Source of the DNA: Blastomussa wellsi
Taxonomy: Eukaryota; Cnidaria; Anthozoa; Scleractinia; Plerogyridae
NCBI GenBank assembly: GCA_947652115.1
Contig: OX393572.1
Location: 2,733,484 to 2,797,483, forward strand
Direction: 5' to 3'
DNA length: 64,000 nt
Below, in pieces: positions 45,401 to 55,800 of this stretch. How positions within the stretch are numbered: position 1 is the first letter of the stretch; every line of letters starts with the position of its first letter. The position numbers and the translations under genes were made by a program. The notes below the pieces were generated by a model. The model saw nothing but the letters and a program-made list of their open reading frames with translations. It was not told where the DNA came from and searched no databases.

Positions 45401-45637
45401 AATCAGATTTGTCAGATTTGGCAATTAGTCCGTCAGTCGCGGAGGTGTTGGAGGCGGCCCGAGGTCTCGTTCCCTTGCGGAGACCGGGAGGATCTGGGGA
45501 CGAGACTGGGAACTTTCCGTTGTTTTGATTTTTCTGATCCATCAAATTTTTAGGTTGCAAGAAAGGCTGAAGCACTTCAAGTACAACGACAAAGTCACAT
45601 TCGTTTTGACGACAGTGAAGGCGAAGGAGAAACGTGA
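36433..45637 (+). CDS. LARP7: La-related protein 7 (7SK RNA chaperone), 12 coding exons
   Basis: 589 residues. Exons: 36433-36531, 37883-37961, 38725-38825, 39279-39359, 39709-39785, 40663-40750, 41383-42017, 42272-42551, 43253-43312, 43735-43828, 44012-44103, 45554-45637; all junctions keep frame. A La motif (about 26-115, with [13 protein letters not shown]) and RRM1 (about 117-180; TIYVERLP as RNP2, KGFAFVEF as RNP1) bind the U-rich 3' end of RNA. The large exon 7 (about 176-386) is a Lys/Arg/Glu-rich linker of low complexity. The C-terminal xRRM (about 455-560) has YLELEEG (RNP3-like) and YVRFHTAQ, then a basic helix ending in RHIRF-like QSHIRF. In animals LARP7 binds and stabilises 7SK snRNA, holding P-TEFb inactive. 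Length nearly equals the human protein. The first ATG of exon 1 is used. The gene is divergent from the Rab11-type gene. Confidence 0.95.
37552..37783. mobile_element. Palindromic MITE (about 230 bp)
   Basis: Left end AAGGCTGGTTTTCGCTAGCA and the complementary right end (about 37750-37781) form inverted repeats of about 30 bp. The interior is rich in GCATATGCATATGCTTATG words. LARP7 intron 1. Confidence 0.8.
39070..39185 (+). mobile_element. SINE family A, internally deleted
   Basis: A short head is joined directly to GGACTAGCATCCCATCC and CAGAAACCAGGATAAGCCCC. LARP7 intron 3. Confidence 0.7.
39823..40102 (+). mobile_element. tRNA-derived SINE, family A (best-preserved copy)
   Basis: Head with A-box-like TGGCCTAATGGTTAGTGTGC (39831-39850) and B box GGGTTCGAGCC (39873-39883), spaced as in a pol III internal promoter. 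The body reads CACTGCGTTGTGTTC, GGTGTATAAATGGG, GACTAGCATCCCATCC, CAGAAACCAGGATAAGCTCC and a GGGCCACTAGGC end. It begins about 40 bp after LARP7 exon 5. Confidence 0.88.
40146..40435 (+). mobile_element. tRNA-derived SINE, family A
   Basis: Second full-length copy in the same orientation, about 45 bp after the previous one. The B box is changed to GAGTTCAGGCC, so pol III activity is less likely. It ends in GCATGAGGCTTTACC, a tail also seen in the 31643 copy, so two tail subtypes are visible. Confidence 0.85.
42668..43050. mobile_element. MITE-like element in LARP7 intron 8
   Basis: Ends are inverted: CCCCCCGGGGGGATTACTCC at the left and GGGAGTGCCCCCCATCCGGG at the right. The interior contains AAAATGACACCC and its relatives on both strands and has no coding domain. 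Confidence 0.75.
44240..44287 (-). ncRNA. Hammerhead-ribozyme-like motif (left arm of foldback element 1)
   Basis: Same motif as 44486-44533 in the opposite orientation, with the same core (CCGACGA ... GAAA ... CGTC). The 3' side of stem I reads AGCAATTGAATC, so its internal loop differs. Confidence 0.45.
44486..44533 (+). ncRNA. Hammerhead-ribozyme-like motif (right arm of foldback element 1)
   Basis: Reads as a type I hammerhead outline. GATTC/GAATC and GCT/AGC make stem I with an internal loop. CCGACGA stands where CUGANGA is expected (U4 changed to C). GGGC/GCTC with loop TAAC makes stem II, with one extra A before it. GAAA follows. CGTC has no loop; the self-complementary ACGT could form stem III only between two copies, as in dimeric hammerheads. 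Predicted cleavage is after C44521. The U4 change may make this copy inactive. Confidence 0.5.
44655..44921. mobile_element. TAGAGCG MITE copy 6 (267 bp, cleanest copy)
   Basis: Ends TAGAGCGAGTTTCAGTTGA and TCAATTGAAACTCGCTCTA are inverted repeats that begin and end with TA, consistent with a TA target duplication as in Tc1/mariner-type elements. LARP7 intron 11. Confidence 0.88.
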
Positions 45638-45981
45638 GGTGAAGAGTGCGAGTGAGAGAACTCGATCATCTTGGACAGACTTTGGTTGTACCAGGACAAT
45701 TTAACCTCGGGGGACTAACTGAGTGAAGAATTGATGGAGAATTAAAATCAGGGTGTGAAATTGCAGCATCAAGCTGACTGAAACGCATTTTTATCCATCT
45801 TCTACTTAGAGACTTAGTAAACTAAAGTAACATGCCATGTTGTATATCTATCATGCGGATGTGTCACGTGATAAACCCTGGCCCATCTTCGAACTATACC
45901 ACGTCAAGAACGCCTACCTTTGCTAGCAATAAGACCGATAGTTGCCTTTTAGAAGTAAACTAGAGAATATTTCCTGTATAG

Positions 45982-46026
<45 letters not shown>

Positions 46027-46894
46027 GTATAACAATATTATTTGGTTTTATCAACTGGGTTGATTATGTCAATTAGCCACCGTAAAGAGATTCAAGAGCT
46101 GACGTTTCGAGCGTTAGCCCTTCGTCGTAGCGAATGGGGGCTAACGCTCGAAACGTCAGCTCTTGAATCTCTTTACGGTGGCCAATTAACATTATCAACC
46201 CAGTTGATAAAACCAAATAATATTTCCTGTAGTTTTGCCACCGAATTGTAAATTGATACGATGGGGCTTCGTTTTGAAATGTACCCACCATTCTGAACAG
46301 CGTTTTCAAATGTATGCGTTTTCGATCGCATTAAGATGTCTCAAGACAGTTTTTTACGGCCATATATGATATTTGCCCAAATTATCAGTCTTTCTTCGTC
46401 AAATCCGATACGCGTAAAATTCAGGCTGTACTGATTTCTTGGTTTTCTGTTTACCGTTGCCATGGAAATATCGAGTTCCCTAAAAATATATTAAGTAAAA
46501 CGACAATCTAAGATCAATACCTGGTGTATATTTCATATCGATCCCAGTTTGGGAAGCCTACTAAAATGTGTAGTATGATCCAAAAAACAACTGCATTGAG
46601 ACACCTTAAAACTCATCAACGGAAACGCAATGGTGTTGACGGGGCCTTAGTCGCTACATTAAAACCGTATAGCTTTTAAGCAGGAAAAAGTTTTATTTTA
46701 AGATTTAAAGAAGTCATTTGTCGTGAATTTAATTTTCCCTTAAAACGAACTTAGTTTAAGTACTTCCTGGATATTTTACCCTACTATTATAAACGGATTC
46801 GTTGTTACAAAACATTTTATCATTTTTGTGCGCTAACTGTTCAAACCCAGTATTTTTCTACCGCTGTCGTTGTTCACTCAGTGACAGTCACGTG
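45638..46894. other. 3' region between LARP7 (+) and PTTG1IP-like (-), tail to tail
   Basis: Holds the LARP7 3' UTR (ATTAAA-like signals near 45742), foldback element 2 and AT-rich sequence. No further coding exon was found. Confidence 0.5.
45978..46230. mobile_element. Foldback element 2
   Basis: Arms at 46043-46120 and 46138-46215 are near-perfect inverted copies around a 17-bp loop. It starts with AAGTTTCTAAAGAAAC like element 1 and shares its arm sequence. The minus strand of the left arm (about 46088-46135) keeps the hammerhead-like core, but with ACGACGA for CUGANGA. The right arm is cut off inside stem II. Confidence 0.85.
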
Positions 46895-48069
46895 TTATGG
46901 TGAATACAACAAAGTTGAGGCGTCGTTAAGTTGATATTTTTCTGTAAACTTTTGCGCCTTGTTGCCCAGTTTTTTCTTGTGTTTCCTTTTTCTGTTCAAT
47001 CGTTCTTCCTGTTCGAACAATCCCTCTCTGTCCCATTTCTCGCGAAAGCGCGAAGTTATCATTCGATTCCAGAGATCTCTTTTGATGCAGACGAGCGCCA
47101 GTAGAACTAGAAGAGGGACAAAAAAGACAATATATTCTTTATATATACATGACTGAATCTATCAAAACCGGGTCAAACTCGCACAGGCCGGCCTGGGACT
47201 TTTCCAGCAAAAAAAACAGGTTTTTCCAATCAATCAATCCAAGCCAACCTGTCACCATGCACACCCACCTTGTTTGTGAGTGACAGGCTATCGATGCCTT
47301 TTGCTTAACCCTGGCCCCTTTGCTGCCAAGAAAAAAAACACTTCAGGCTAAAAGCTCACCTTTTCTAACCCCCCTCTCCCACCCCGGGTTTGGACCATTC
47401 GCACCCAACTTGGTACGCCCTGCAAGCCTGACAGACAGACATGTTTTATTTGGAGTCTTGTACAATAAATAGTATATCTACTATGATGCCCGGGCAGTAT
47501 GGTAGCGTCCCCCTTGACGTTAGCCCCCCCCCCCCTGTTTTTTTAAGCGCAGGGCTGGCCAATCGCCGGGGGTCAGGCGAAAAAATTTTGGCCCAAGGTT
47601 GAACACCTTTCACGGTTTCAAAACAAAACCCTATTTCTTCTTTAGAGTAAAGCACGCCGAAGAGAACTCTCATTTTTAATTGCAATTATCCCAAGGAGGT
47701 TTTGCACAAAATCATAACGCATTCTACGGAGAATATTGTTCCCCATCAAGACAAGATGTACCTACCACAAATCAACGCCGCCGAAACGCAACCGCTTATA
47801 ATGGCGACCAGCGGTGCATCTGGTTTCTGACAAGTCTTCCAGCGCCATTCACCGCAATCTTTGGTCTCTTCTTCCTTGTTCTTCAGGCCGTAGACTTTGC
47901 ATGACAGTTGCGTTTCACACCAGAAGCACGCAGAATCATACACGCATGTTTGACAGTTTTTTGCACCGCCACAAGCCAATGAAGAATTTGTTACTTGACT
48001 ACAAATGTTCCTCGGTCCTATGCAAAGAATTGTGATGATAGCGAATAAAATTGTCCGCCAGAGATACAT
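46895..48069 (-). CDS. PTTG1IP: PTTG1IP-like PSI-domain type I membrane protein, 2 exons
   Basis: Exon 1 is 47766-48069 and exon 2 is 46895-47106, joined in phase 1 (donor GTG|GTAGGT, acceptor CCCTCTTCTAG), giving 171 residues. A signal peptide (about 1-24) is followed by NSS (a glycosylation site) and a cysteine-rich PSI domain (about 33-80: CQTC, CFWC, the WRWKTC end). One transmembrane helix (about 86-110) is formed across the splice junction, followed by a charged helical cytosolic tail containing EEERL-like and RKRKHKKK runs. This order and length match PTTG1IP (PTTG-binding factor; 180 residues in human), which carries PTTG1/securin-linked and trafficking roles in vertebrates. Function here is by family only. 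An alternative donor 4 bp downstream would break the helix and the frame. Divergent from the TNIP-like gene. Confidence 0.8.
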
Positions 48070-49160
48070 GTTACGCAGAAAATAACGGTTTCTTTCCTTT
48101 TTATCTTGAGCTGTATTTTAAATGTTTGTTTGCACGCGCGAAACGTTAAAATCAACATTAATTCGTCATTTTTTCGAATTTAAATATGCGCGCGCAGCAA
48201 CACACCTTACAAATGCTGCCATCTGTCTGAAAGTATAAAATATCTTCCAAAGGCTGAGGCTTTTTTCACTCTCGATGAACCTGTGCGCGGCCAACCTGGG
48301 CAACTAGATCATAGTGAACACAGAATCACAAAGACATCCTTTGGGCACGTCACGCAATCTTTCCGTACCCACAAGAAAGATTGCGTGACGTGCCCAAAGG
48401 ACTTCGGAGACTACAAACTATGGAAATATTATACAATGTCTTATCCCATTTAGCACTGAACAAATAATGGTGGAGACATTTTGGAGCATATTTCTCAAGG
48501 CTGCAAAATTGTAAGGGGTAATCCCCAATCTTACAACGCTCGCCCGGTCTTCATAATAAATCAATTGCGAACGACTTGTGCAACAATCCCTGCGTAATCG
48601 TGTTCCCACGCACGAACGCTTCAGTTTCGTTAATTATTCGCTGACGTGACACAAACGAGCGATTTTTGCCACTAGTTATTCAAGATTTTAAGTTGTTTCT
48701 GGCCGGAGCTGCACGTTTACGAGAACAAGTCATTCAAGATTTTTTAAAGAGGTAAAAAGAGAAGGCGATCTGCAACTAATCCAGGAATTCACAGTGAATA
48801 GTTATCTCTAAGCACGTGCAAGCAAGCAGAAGCAAGGACCAGCGTGACTGAAGGTAAGCCCTTTCTTGCATTAAGCTTAACTTTAACAATCGTTAGTAAT
48901 TAAAGCTATTAACAAACTGTCCAAACTTCAACCGACATTATATAATGTGCTGATGTTTTGCCCCAAGAAACTTGGCAAAGAAACGGAAGCACGTGGCACA
49001 CACGCTTGAGCTTGAAATGGCTCCTTGACAAAACTCGCTCGCCAGCTGGCACTCGAGGTACTTGCTGAAAGTTTATCGATAGCAATGAAACAGCACTGGG
49101 CGTTCTCGAGAGTTCCTGGCTTTCTTTGCACAAATCTTTTTATTGTGATTTGTAATACGA
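48070..49160. promoter_or_regulatory. Divergent region between PTTG1IP-like (-) and TNIP-like (+)
   Basis: Contains both promoters. A probable untranslated first exon of the TNIP-like gene ends at 48853 (GACTGAAG|GTAAGC); it has no ATG in its last 130 bp. A perfect 26-bp hairpin lies at 48338-48400. No clear TATA box is assigned. Confidence 0.5.
48338..48400. repeat. Perfect 26-bp inverted repeat (hairpin)
   Basis: Arms 48338-48363 and 48375-48400 are exact complements (core GGGCACGTCACGCAATCTTT) around an 11-base loop. The arms contain TGACGTGC, close to a CRE/E-box-type word. It could be a small MITE core or a regulatory hairpin in the divergent promoter. Confidence 0.85.
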
Positions 49161-49323
49161 ATGGATCCCGTGAACCACGTCTTCACTGTGGCGCCTTTGA
49201 TGAATCGAGATGAATCTTTCTCCAAAACCAATGTGACAAGCGCTCCGGAAAGTGTTCTTGTCACTATCCCCAACGGTGGATTATTTCAAAATCCCTCAGA
49301 TCGTGTCTTTCCATGCCATTAAT
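49161..49323 (+). CDS. Candidate first coding exon of the TNIP-like gene
   Basis: Open frame beginning MDPVNHVFTVAPLMNRDESF, with an in-frame stop shortly upstream, that runs 53 residues to a stop. It would have to leave through a phase-1 donor to join 49814. The available ones (GATC|GTGTCT, AACG|GTGGAT) are weak. An alternative upstream exon ends at 49526 with a strong phase-1 donor (GAAG|GTAGGT). I cannot decide between them. Confidence 0.3.
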
Positions 49324-49813
49324 TGTTAAACCAGCCTCCCTATCCCCGCACTGGTTGGATTTTACTAAAGTGCAAAAAATAACTTGGGGCTGGGGATTCC
49401 CCCGGAGTACGCGTCATGAGTATTATAAACCACTGCAATGCATGCCAATTTTCATATTGTATTACACATCGACCCGCGCGAGCAAGGGGATTATTCCCTC
49501 AAGTCTTAACGTTACTACTCAAAAAGAAGGTAGGTTTTCGATAGTTTGTTAGCAATTCTTATGGTATTTGTTTCTACCTTCCCCGTTGAGGTTTCTGAAT
49601 GTCGTGTTTTGTAAAATTGAAGTTCGTTCAGACCGAGTGATTTGCATAGCCCGTTCAGTGAGTTCAAGATGGCGGGCGGATTATGATATGCTTCGGAAAG
49701 CATTTTTCTCCCGCTTTTCTCAGAAGCTCATGGAAGTGAATTAGATCTCAGAAAAGGGGGAACATGTCTGATGGATTGTTTTGTCGAATTTGATTTCTGA
49801 GTTTTCTCTTTAG

Positions 49814-52800
49814 CGGCCATACACGCGCTTCTTGAACGAATTGCCACTGAGCGAATCGATGAAGCTAATTATACAAAGCCCGAAACGACAACAAATATGG
49901 ATCAGAGCACCGAGACGTCAGCTCAGCAGTGTGCTGAACTGCAAAAAGAAGTCGAGCGACTTGCCATGGAAAGGAATCAATACCTTGAAACCCTAGGCAA
50001 AAGCGATGACTTGAAATTACAGCTTCGAGAAACGCGGAAAGATGCCAAGCTTTTATCAAAACAAAGAAGGAAACTGCAAGCGATGGCCAATATCGACGGC
50101 GCAAACGAAGAGGTAATCTTACACTGGTGTATATATTGATTGTGTACTTTATGTAGGCACGTTTAGACGGGGATAAAATATCAAAAAGTATAAAATTACC
50201 AATGATTTCTAGTCCACACTAGAATTCGCCCGAGGCTGACCAGCCGACCATGAATAATATTCTGGGAAATTGTTCGCATTTATTCCAGTGTAAACGGGAA
50301 AAGTTTTTGATGTTTTCGTTTCATGTTTGTATATTTTGGACTTGGTCCTTATAAACCCTGGGTTAACCCGTGAGAGACCCAAATGTGAAGTTGATCTTCA
50401 CATCTTCCGCCCTGCATGATCTAGATATTCCTTGAACATCAAAAAGTTCTTTTGAACGGAGGCGTGTGTATTTTAGTGGATGATTACGTAAGGGAAAACG
50501 CTTTTCATTGTTCTTCCAAATCTAATCCTACGCGAATACAACATGTTCAATTCCAAAGAGGACGTGTAATATGTAAAGGTGTCATTTACAATGCTATTTT
50601 GCCGTTTCGCTGGTCATGTGAGATTTCACATCATGGCTGGAAATAGTCAAGGCGGCGCTCTTCAGCCGGGCGTCTACTTCTAAAGTCGTCTGTTTTATGC
50701 CGAATAAATACAATCTGATCACAGTCGCCAAAAATCAAATGGTTTTAGATGCAAAGCGGACGAAGTTAAAAGAATTAAGGTTAAACGCTGCCAGAACAGG
50801 ATAATTTGTTTTTAACACTGACCTTTTAAAAAGGTCTTCTTGAAACCAATACAGCTTGCAGGTAAGTGTGTGACCCTTTCGCTCGGACTTGCATGTTTTT
50901 CTTTGGAGCTCGCAGCAAATTCTTCTTCGTAGAATAAGTTTCCATGGCTCCGTTGGCATGAACATCCTTCCGGCTTCATTTCAATTTGTTCATTACGCTG
51001 CCCACAAACTTTCGTCAGCGCTTATCGGTGACCAATATTATTCGTCGTAATCTTTATTAAAACCACCTACGCAGCAAATATTTTTCCGTAAGTCGGCTAG
51101 CTCGTGGTTATATATTTGCCTTGTCAGCAACATGCAATACTGCACAGTTTCTTTTTTTACATTTTTTTTTTTTGTTTACAATTACACTACTTACCAAACG
51201 ATACAGTACACTACTTACTGCACAGTTAATTAAGGGTGCACTGCTCGTGGCTGGAATTTTATGAAATTTTCACTTGAAAAATTTCTGCAGCCAGTTTGGA
51301 AGTCTGGTTATATGAAACAAGTACGCCCGAAGCACCAAACGACGGGGCGTCAAACCAACAAACAAGTATTAAAACTTTTAATTTGATTTTTGTTAGGAAA
51401 TTTGTTATAAGAAATGTTCGGGTGAAGTCCTCTTCACTCGGTAGGCCGAACTTATAAAACAGAAATGAAAACTTTAAAGGACCGCGAACGATAATGACAC
51501 CCCTGAAACCACTGAAACCCTACTCAGTGGATTAGTTTCCCCTACCCAGCGGAAATTTCGTCTCCCCAGTACCCAGTGAATATTTTGATTTTACCCAGTG
51601 ACTGTGCGGTGTGACCTAGTGTATTTTGTTTGCAAAATAAAACAGAAAACGAGCGGACCCAGTGGGAAATTAGCCAACCGGTGTCTTTTTTCCCGAAAAC
51701 CCAGCGAAGATAGAGATTCAACTGGGTCTGTTACAGAGGGGTGTATAATGCTGCTAGTTTACGCAGGATCTACAACAATCAGCGAACCAACCAATAAAAC
51801 AGGGTCGCAACTGTGGACAGCTTCTAGAATAGACGGCTAAACGTTTGGCGATTGCAGCCGTAGAAGCTGCCAAATTTGTGTTGTACGCATGACACATGAG
51901 AAAGTTGAATGCGATGATTATGACGAGTAGAACGTTTTCCGATTTTTACCTATATTAAAAAGGATTTCATTTTTATTCCCATAGGCCTTTAATTTCAGTG
52001 ACGACTTATTTTTATGTCTAAATTTCTTAGCATTACAGAATACGAACACTTCAGAAAATAAAAAAAATGACGGAAAACTTTTATCATCAAAATGACGAAC
52101 TGGTCTTTAGACTTTCAGGATGCCTACCGAATATGGTGACAAAATTTCCCTGCCAGGAAGAGTGTTGAAAAAATTTGTAACAGGGTTGCTAAACAAATGC
52201 CGTAATAAGTTCTAAAAATATCCTCACTTAAGTTTATTTTTAGCCCAAAAAATGAAAACATTTATGACTTGAGGGTCAATTTCTTTTAAGGCAGAGGGAG
52301 TGGACGATTCAATATTCCACAAACCATGTTTACTCACTTTGTTTTCGGGGCGCATCGCTTTATATTTTATTGTTTACATTGTTGTGAACGTCTGTGGGGT
52401 TTTCCCCAGTTAAGGCGAAAATGAGCTTCGTTTGTTTATGGTTCAGTTTGGGGCATTGTCATGTTAATTGTTGCGTCTATGTGTCAATGAAAACCCGACA
52501 ACAATGGTCTATAGTTTCGTTGCCTATAGTGCTTCATTGACACTGCTAACTCTTGTGTGATTGTTACGGAAGACAAGCTTTTAAGCTGTGTAATGAAAAA
52601 ATCGCCATAAATATTATGGTTCGCTCTCTCTGCTAAAATTTCATTTGAATTCTTCTTGATAATTCTGCAGGAGCATTTTGTGTACGATAAACAGACACGA
52701 GACAATGACTTTGATAGAACTGGCCCTAGAGTTTCGTTCCCGAAAATATCCCGTATTGCGGATAAACCCCCTCCCTTTTAAGACCCTTCTAAAAAGAGTC

Positions 52801-55800
52801 AGAGTGTAATTTTAACTATTCGTAGATTTATCGGTAAACGTTTCATTTGGTAATTCATTGTTATCGTTCACTGTAACACTGTTGTCAGTGTCCCCTTCAT
52901 CGTTTTTGTCCGAATGATAAACATTCTTTGTTAACTCTTTCAATAGCTTTCTTCGTCATCTTTCTTTTTCAAGGAACTGAATGGAACTCGTTGTGAGAAT
53001 GGCGAAGATGTGGAGAAATTGCTAAAATATAAGATACGAAATTGTCCCAAAAACTTTGTTCAAATTTGTTAGAAGAGTTTATAATCACAACAAACCGACA
53101 GCTAAGCAGAAGATGGAACAGGAAGTTTTAATAAAGGATACCTTATTTAGTTTTTACAGTTTTGCTCGATACAGCCCAAAGTTAGAACAATTCATCTACG
53201 AGGACATTTCTTGCGCTCATGAAGAGCTTTTGTGAGTTTTTAAAAGCACTTTTGAACGCAGTCTTGCGGTAAACTGACTGTATGACAAGTAGTTTACATA
53301 CAATGCATTATAGCAACTTTCATTTCAGGAATGCTAATAAAAAGTTCATGAATACTCAAAGTGAATGTTGAATGGGTGGATTTGGTGAAAGGCAAACGAT
53401 TCTCGTAATTTGCCAGAATGTATGGAAATTGGGATTTATGTCTGGTACTGGTTTCGGTCGTGAATCATGTATTGCCATTTATGGTCAAATATTCTTGCCA
53501 TGTACAATGATAAGTCGGGAGTCGATCAAATCGGTATGATCGCTTTGATTGGTTCGTTCAGCAATGGGTTCATGTATCGATTATAACAGTATATTTGACT
53601 TCCGCCTCAGTCGATTCGTAAAATGTTTCCCGGTTTCGCGTAAAAAAAAATATTCCCCTACCGAACTGGAATATTAAATTTAGCGCCATGACTCGTGTGG
53701 CCGAGATAAAGGTCAAAAATGAAACTATCGTTTATAACTTTAGTTGATATCACAGAAGATTTCATGGAACTATTGCTCTCTTCGCCGTGGACAATTGTGG
53801 TAACAAATCTGTGTGCTTTTCCTTTAATTTTTCGTCTGGTAAATGCCACTTCGGCGACTAATTACCAGTCGTTTGTTTTAGCTAAATCTGTTCATAATGA
53901 GCGTATCAACACCTAATTTCTCTCTTCAAACGTTGCTTTCCGTGTCCAACCAATAGCTTGCTACTGCCCGTGGAGAACTGACATTTGTCTTCATTGAACT
54001 GCATGTATAGCCAAGACCTGGAATCTATTTTCTTGACCGTAAATTGCCGAGAGTTCACGGCAAAGGAAATGCCGTAACGAAATAAGTATTTCGAAAGTAG
54101 TGAGGGTTTATGCAAGTTTGTGTAAACTTCTAACAGTGTTAAGATTTTTCCGCCATTATGTCATAAAAGCATAAGATCAAACCACTCTCGTGAGCTAAAA
54201 AGAAAGTTTCACTTTCAATCACAGCTCATCGCGGTTACATCGGCGATCGCTCTTAGAAACCAACCGTTAATCCGAACATTGACTGAGTGACTGTGCCTGT
54301 CCGGTCTCTTTCTTGGAATCAGAACTTTCTGAATGAGTGCGAAGCAATTCTTTTTTGGAAGCTCACCTCTCTCGGAAAACGCAGTTAAAGCCGACTTACT
54401 TTTATAGCTTGAAGCTATTAGTTTTGAACGGCTGTGGTTTGATCCACTTCCTTGCTTAGATTGGTCGACAAGAAAACTTGACCGATTTACAATAGGCTAT
54501 ATCGCCAAAAATCTAACTGCAAACATAACCTTGCTTGAAGCATAGATACCGTCTCAAATAGTACCAATGTATTGCTAGTCATTTCCTTATACCAGTAGTC
54601 TCAGCTGCATGTCAGCGCGTTTACCCTTTTTGGTTCACCGCTTCAAATATTTGCTGAAATGTCGCTTAAACGGGCTCAAAAGACATTATTTGAGATGATA
54701 TTTTACGAACAGTAAAGAATGTTTACTGATTGCCATTTCACAATATATACAGCTTTCACCCCTCTGTAACACTGTTACAGAGGGGTGCAAATAAACCCAC
54801 TGAAACCCTACCCAGTGGATTATTTTCCCCTACCCAGCGGAAAGTTAGTCTCTCCAGTACCCAGTGAATATTTTGATTTTACCCAGTGACTGTGCGGTGT
54901 GACCCAGCGTATTTTGTTTGGGAAATTAGCCAACCCGGTGAGGATAAAGATTCCACTTGGTCAATCACAGAGGGGTGTAGCTTTGAGATCAAATTCCGTA
55001 GACTGAAAAGCTTGTGTTGTGAATTAGTATTGTGTGTGTAAGTCTGGGTTTCCTATGCAGATGTCAGTTAGACATTTCTTCAATCGACACTACGGCAAAA
55101 CGAGAGAGTGGCTGAAAATGTGAACATTTTGGCAATTTAAGGTTAAGATGTATACTAGAGGCAGATTGTTTTATGCTGTTTCACCTCAATTTCCACCTTC
55201 ATCATTTTGCTTCCAATGTTTGCTAGAAGCATAGTAAGTACGCGGAAACGAGATTGAACCCGCGTCCCCCTAGACCAGTGGAATGAGTTTGACATTTCAT
55301 AATATGTTGTTCAATGGTGGTATTTTCAGACACCAGAACAGCCTGAAGAAGACCAGCCACCAAGACCGGAAAATCACGTTCCTCCTGAAATATTTTCTTC
55401 AAGAGAACAAGCGTACTCTCTTCCTACTGAAGAGAGTTTCTCCCCACCTATCTCCCCACAGGATTCAGGAATGAACGGTCATATCTCACCACCCCTCCCT
55501 GCTTCGTCCGGCTCCACAATGGTCCAAAAGTCACCTGAGTGGGGTGCCCTGGATGCAAAAACTGAAGCAAGTGCTCTGCGGATTGAAAACCGAGACTTGG
55601 TACGTATCAAGAGAAAACAGGAAGAACAGGTTCACAACCTGGTTCAGGAAGTCGCGTCATTGGACAGAAGGTGTAAAGATCTCGAGAGTATTGCGCAGCG
55701 GTAAGTCGCTAACTTAAGATGCTCCCGCGTAATCATTGTGTGTTGAGATTCGGATAGACGCGTTCATAGCCCTATTCGGCTAACGTGTTTACATCCTTTT

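Noticed and set aside
52981..53070. Possible extra exon of the TNIP-like gene after TTTCTTTTTCAAG
   Set aside because: It reads open for about 30 residues and then stops with no usable donor. Exons 50112 and 55330 already join in frame. An alternative terminal exon remains possible but is unsupported.
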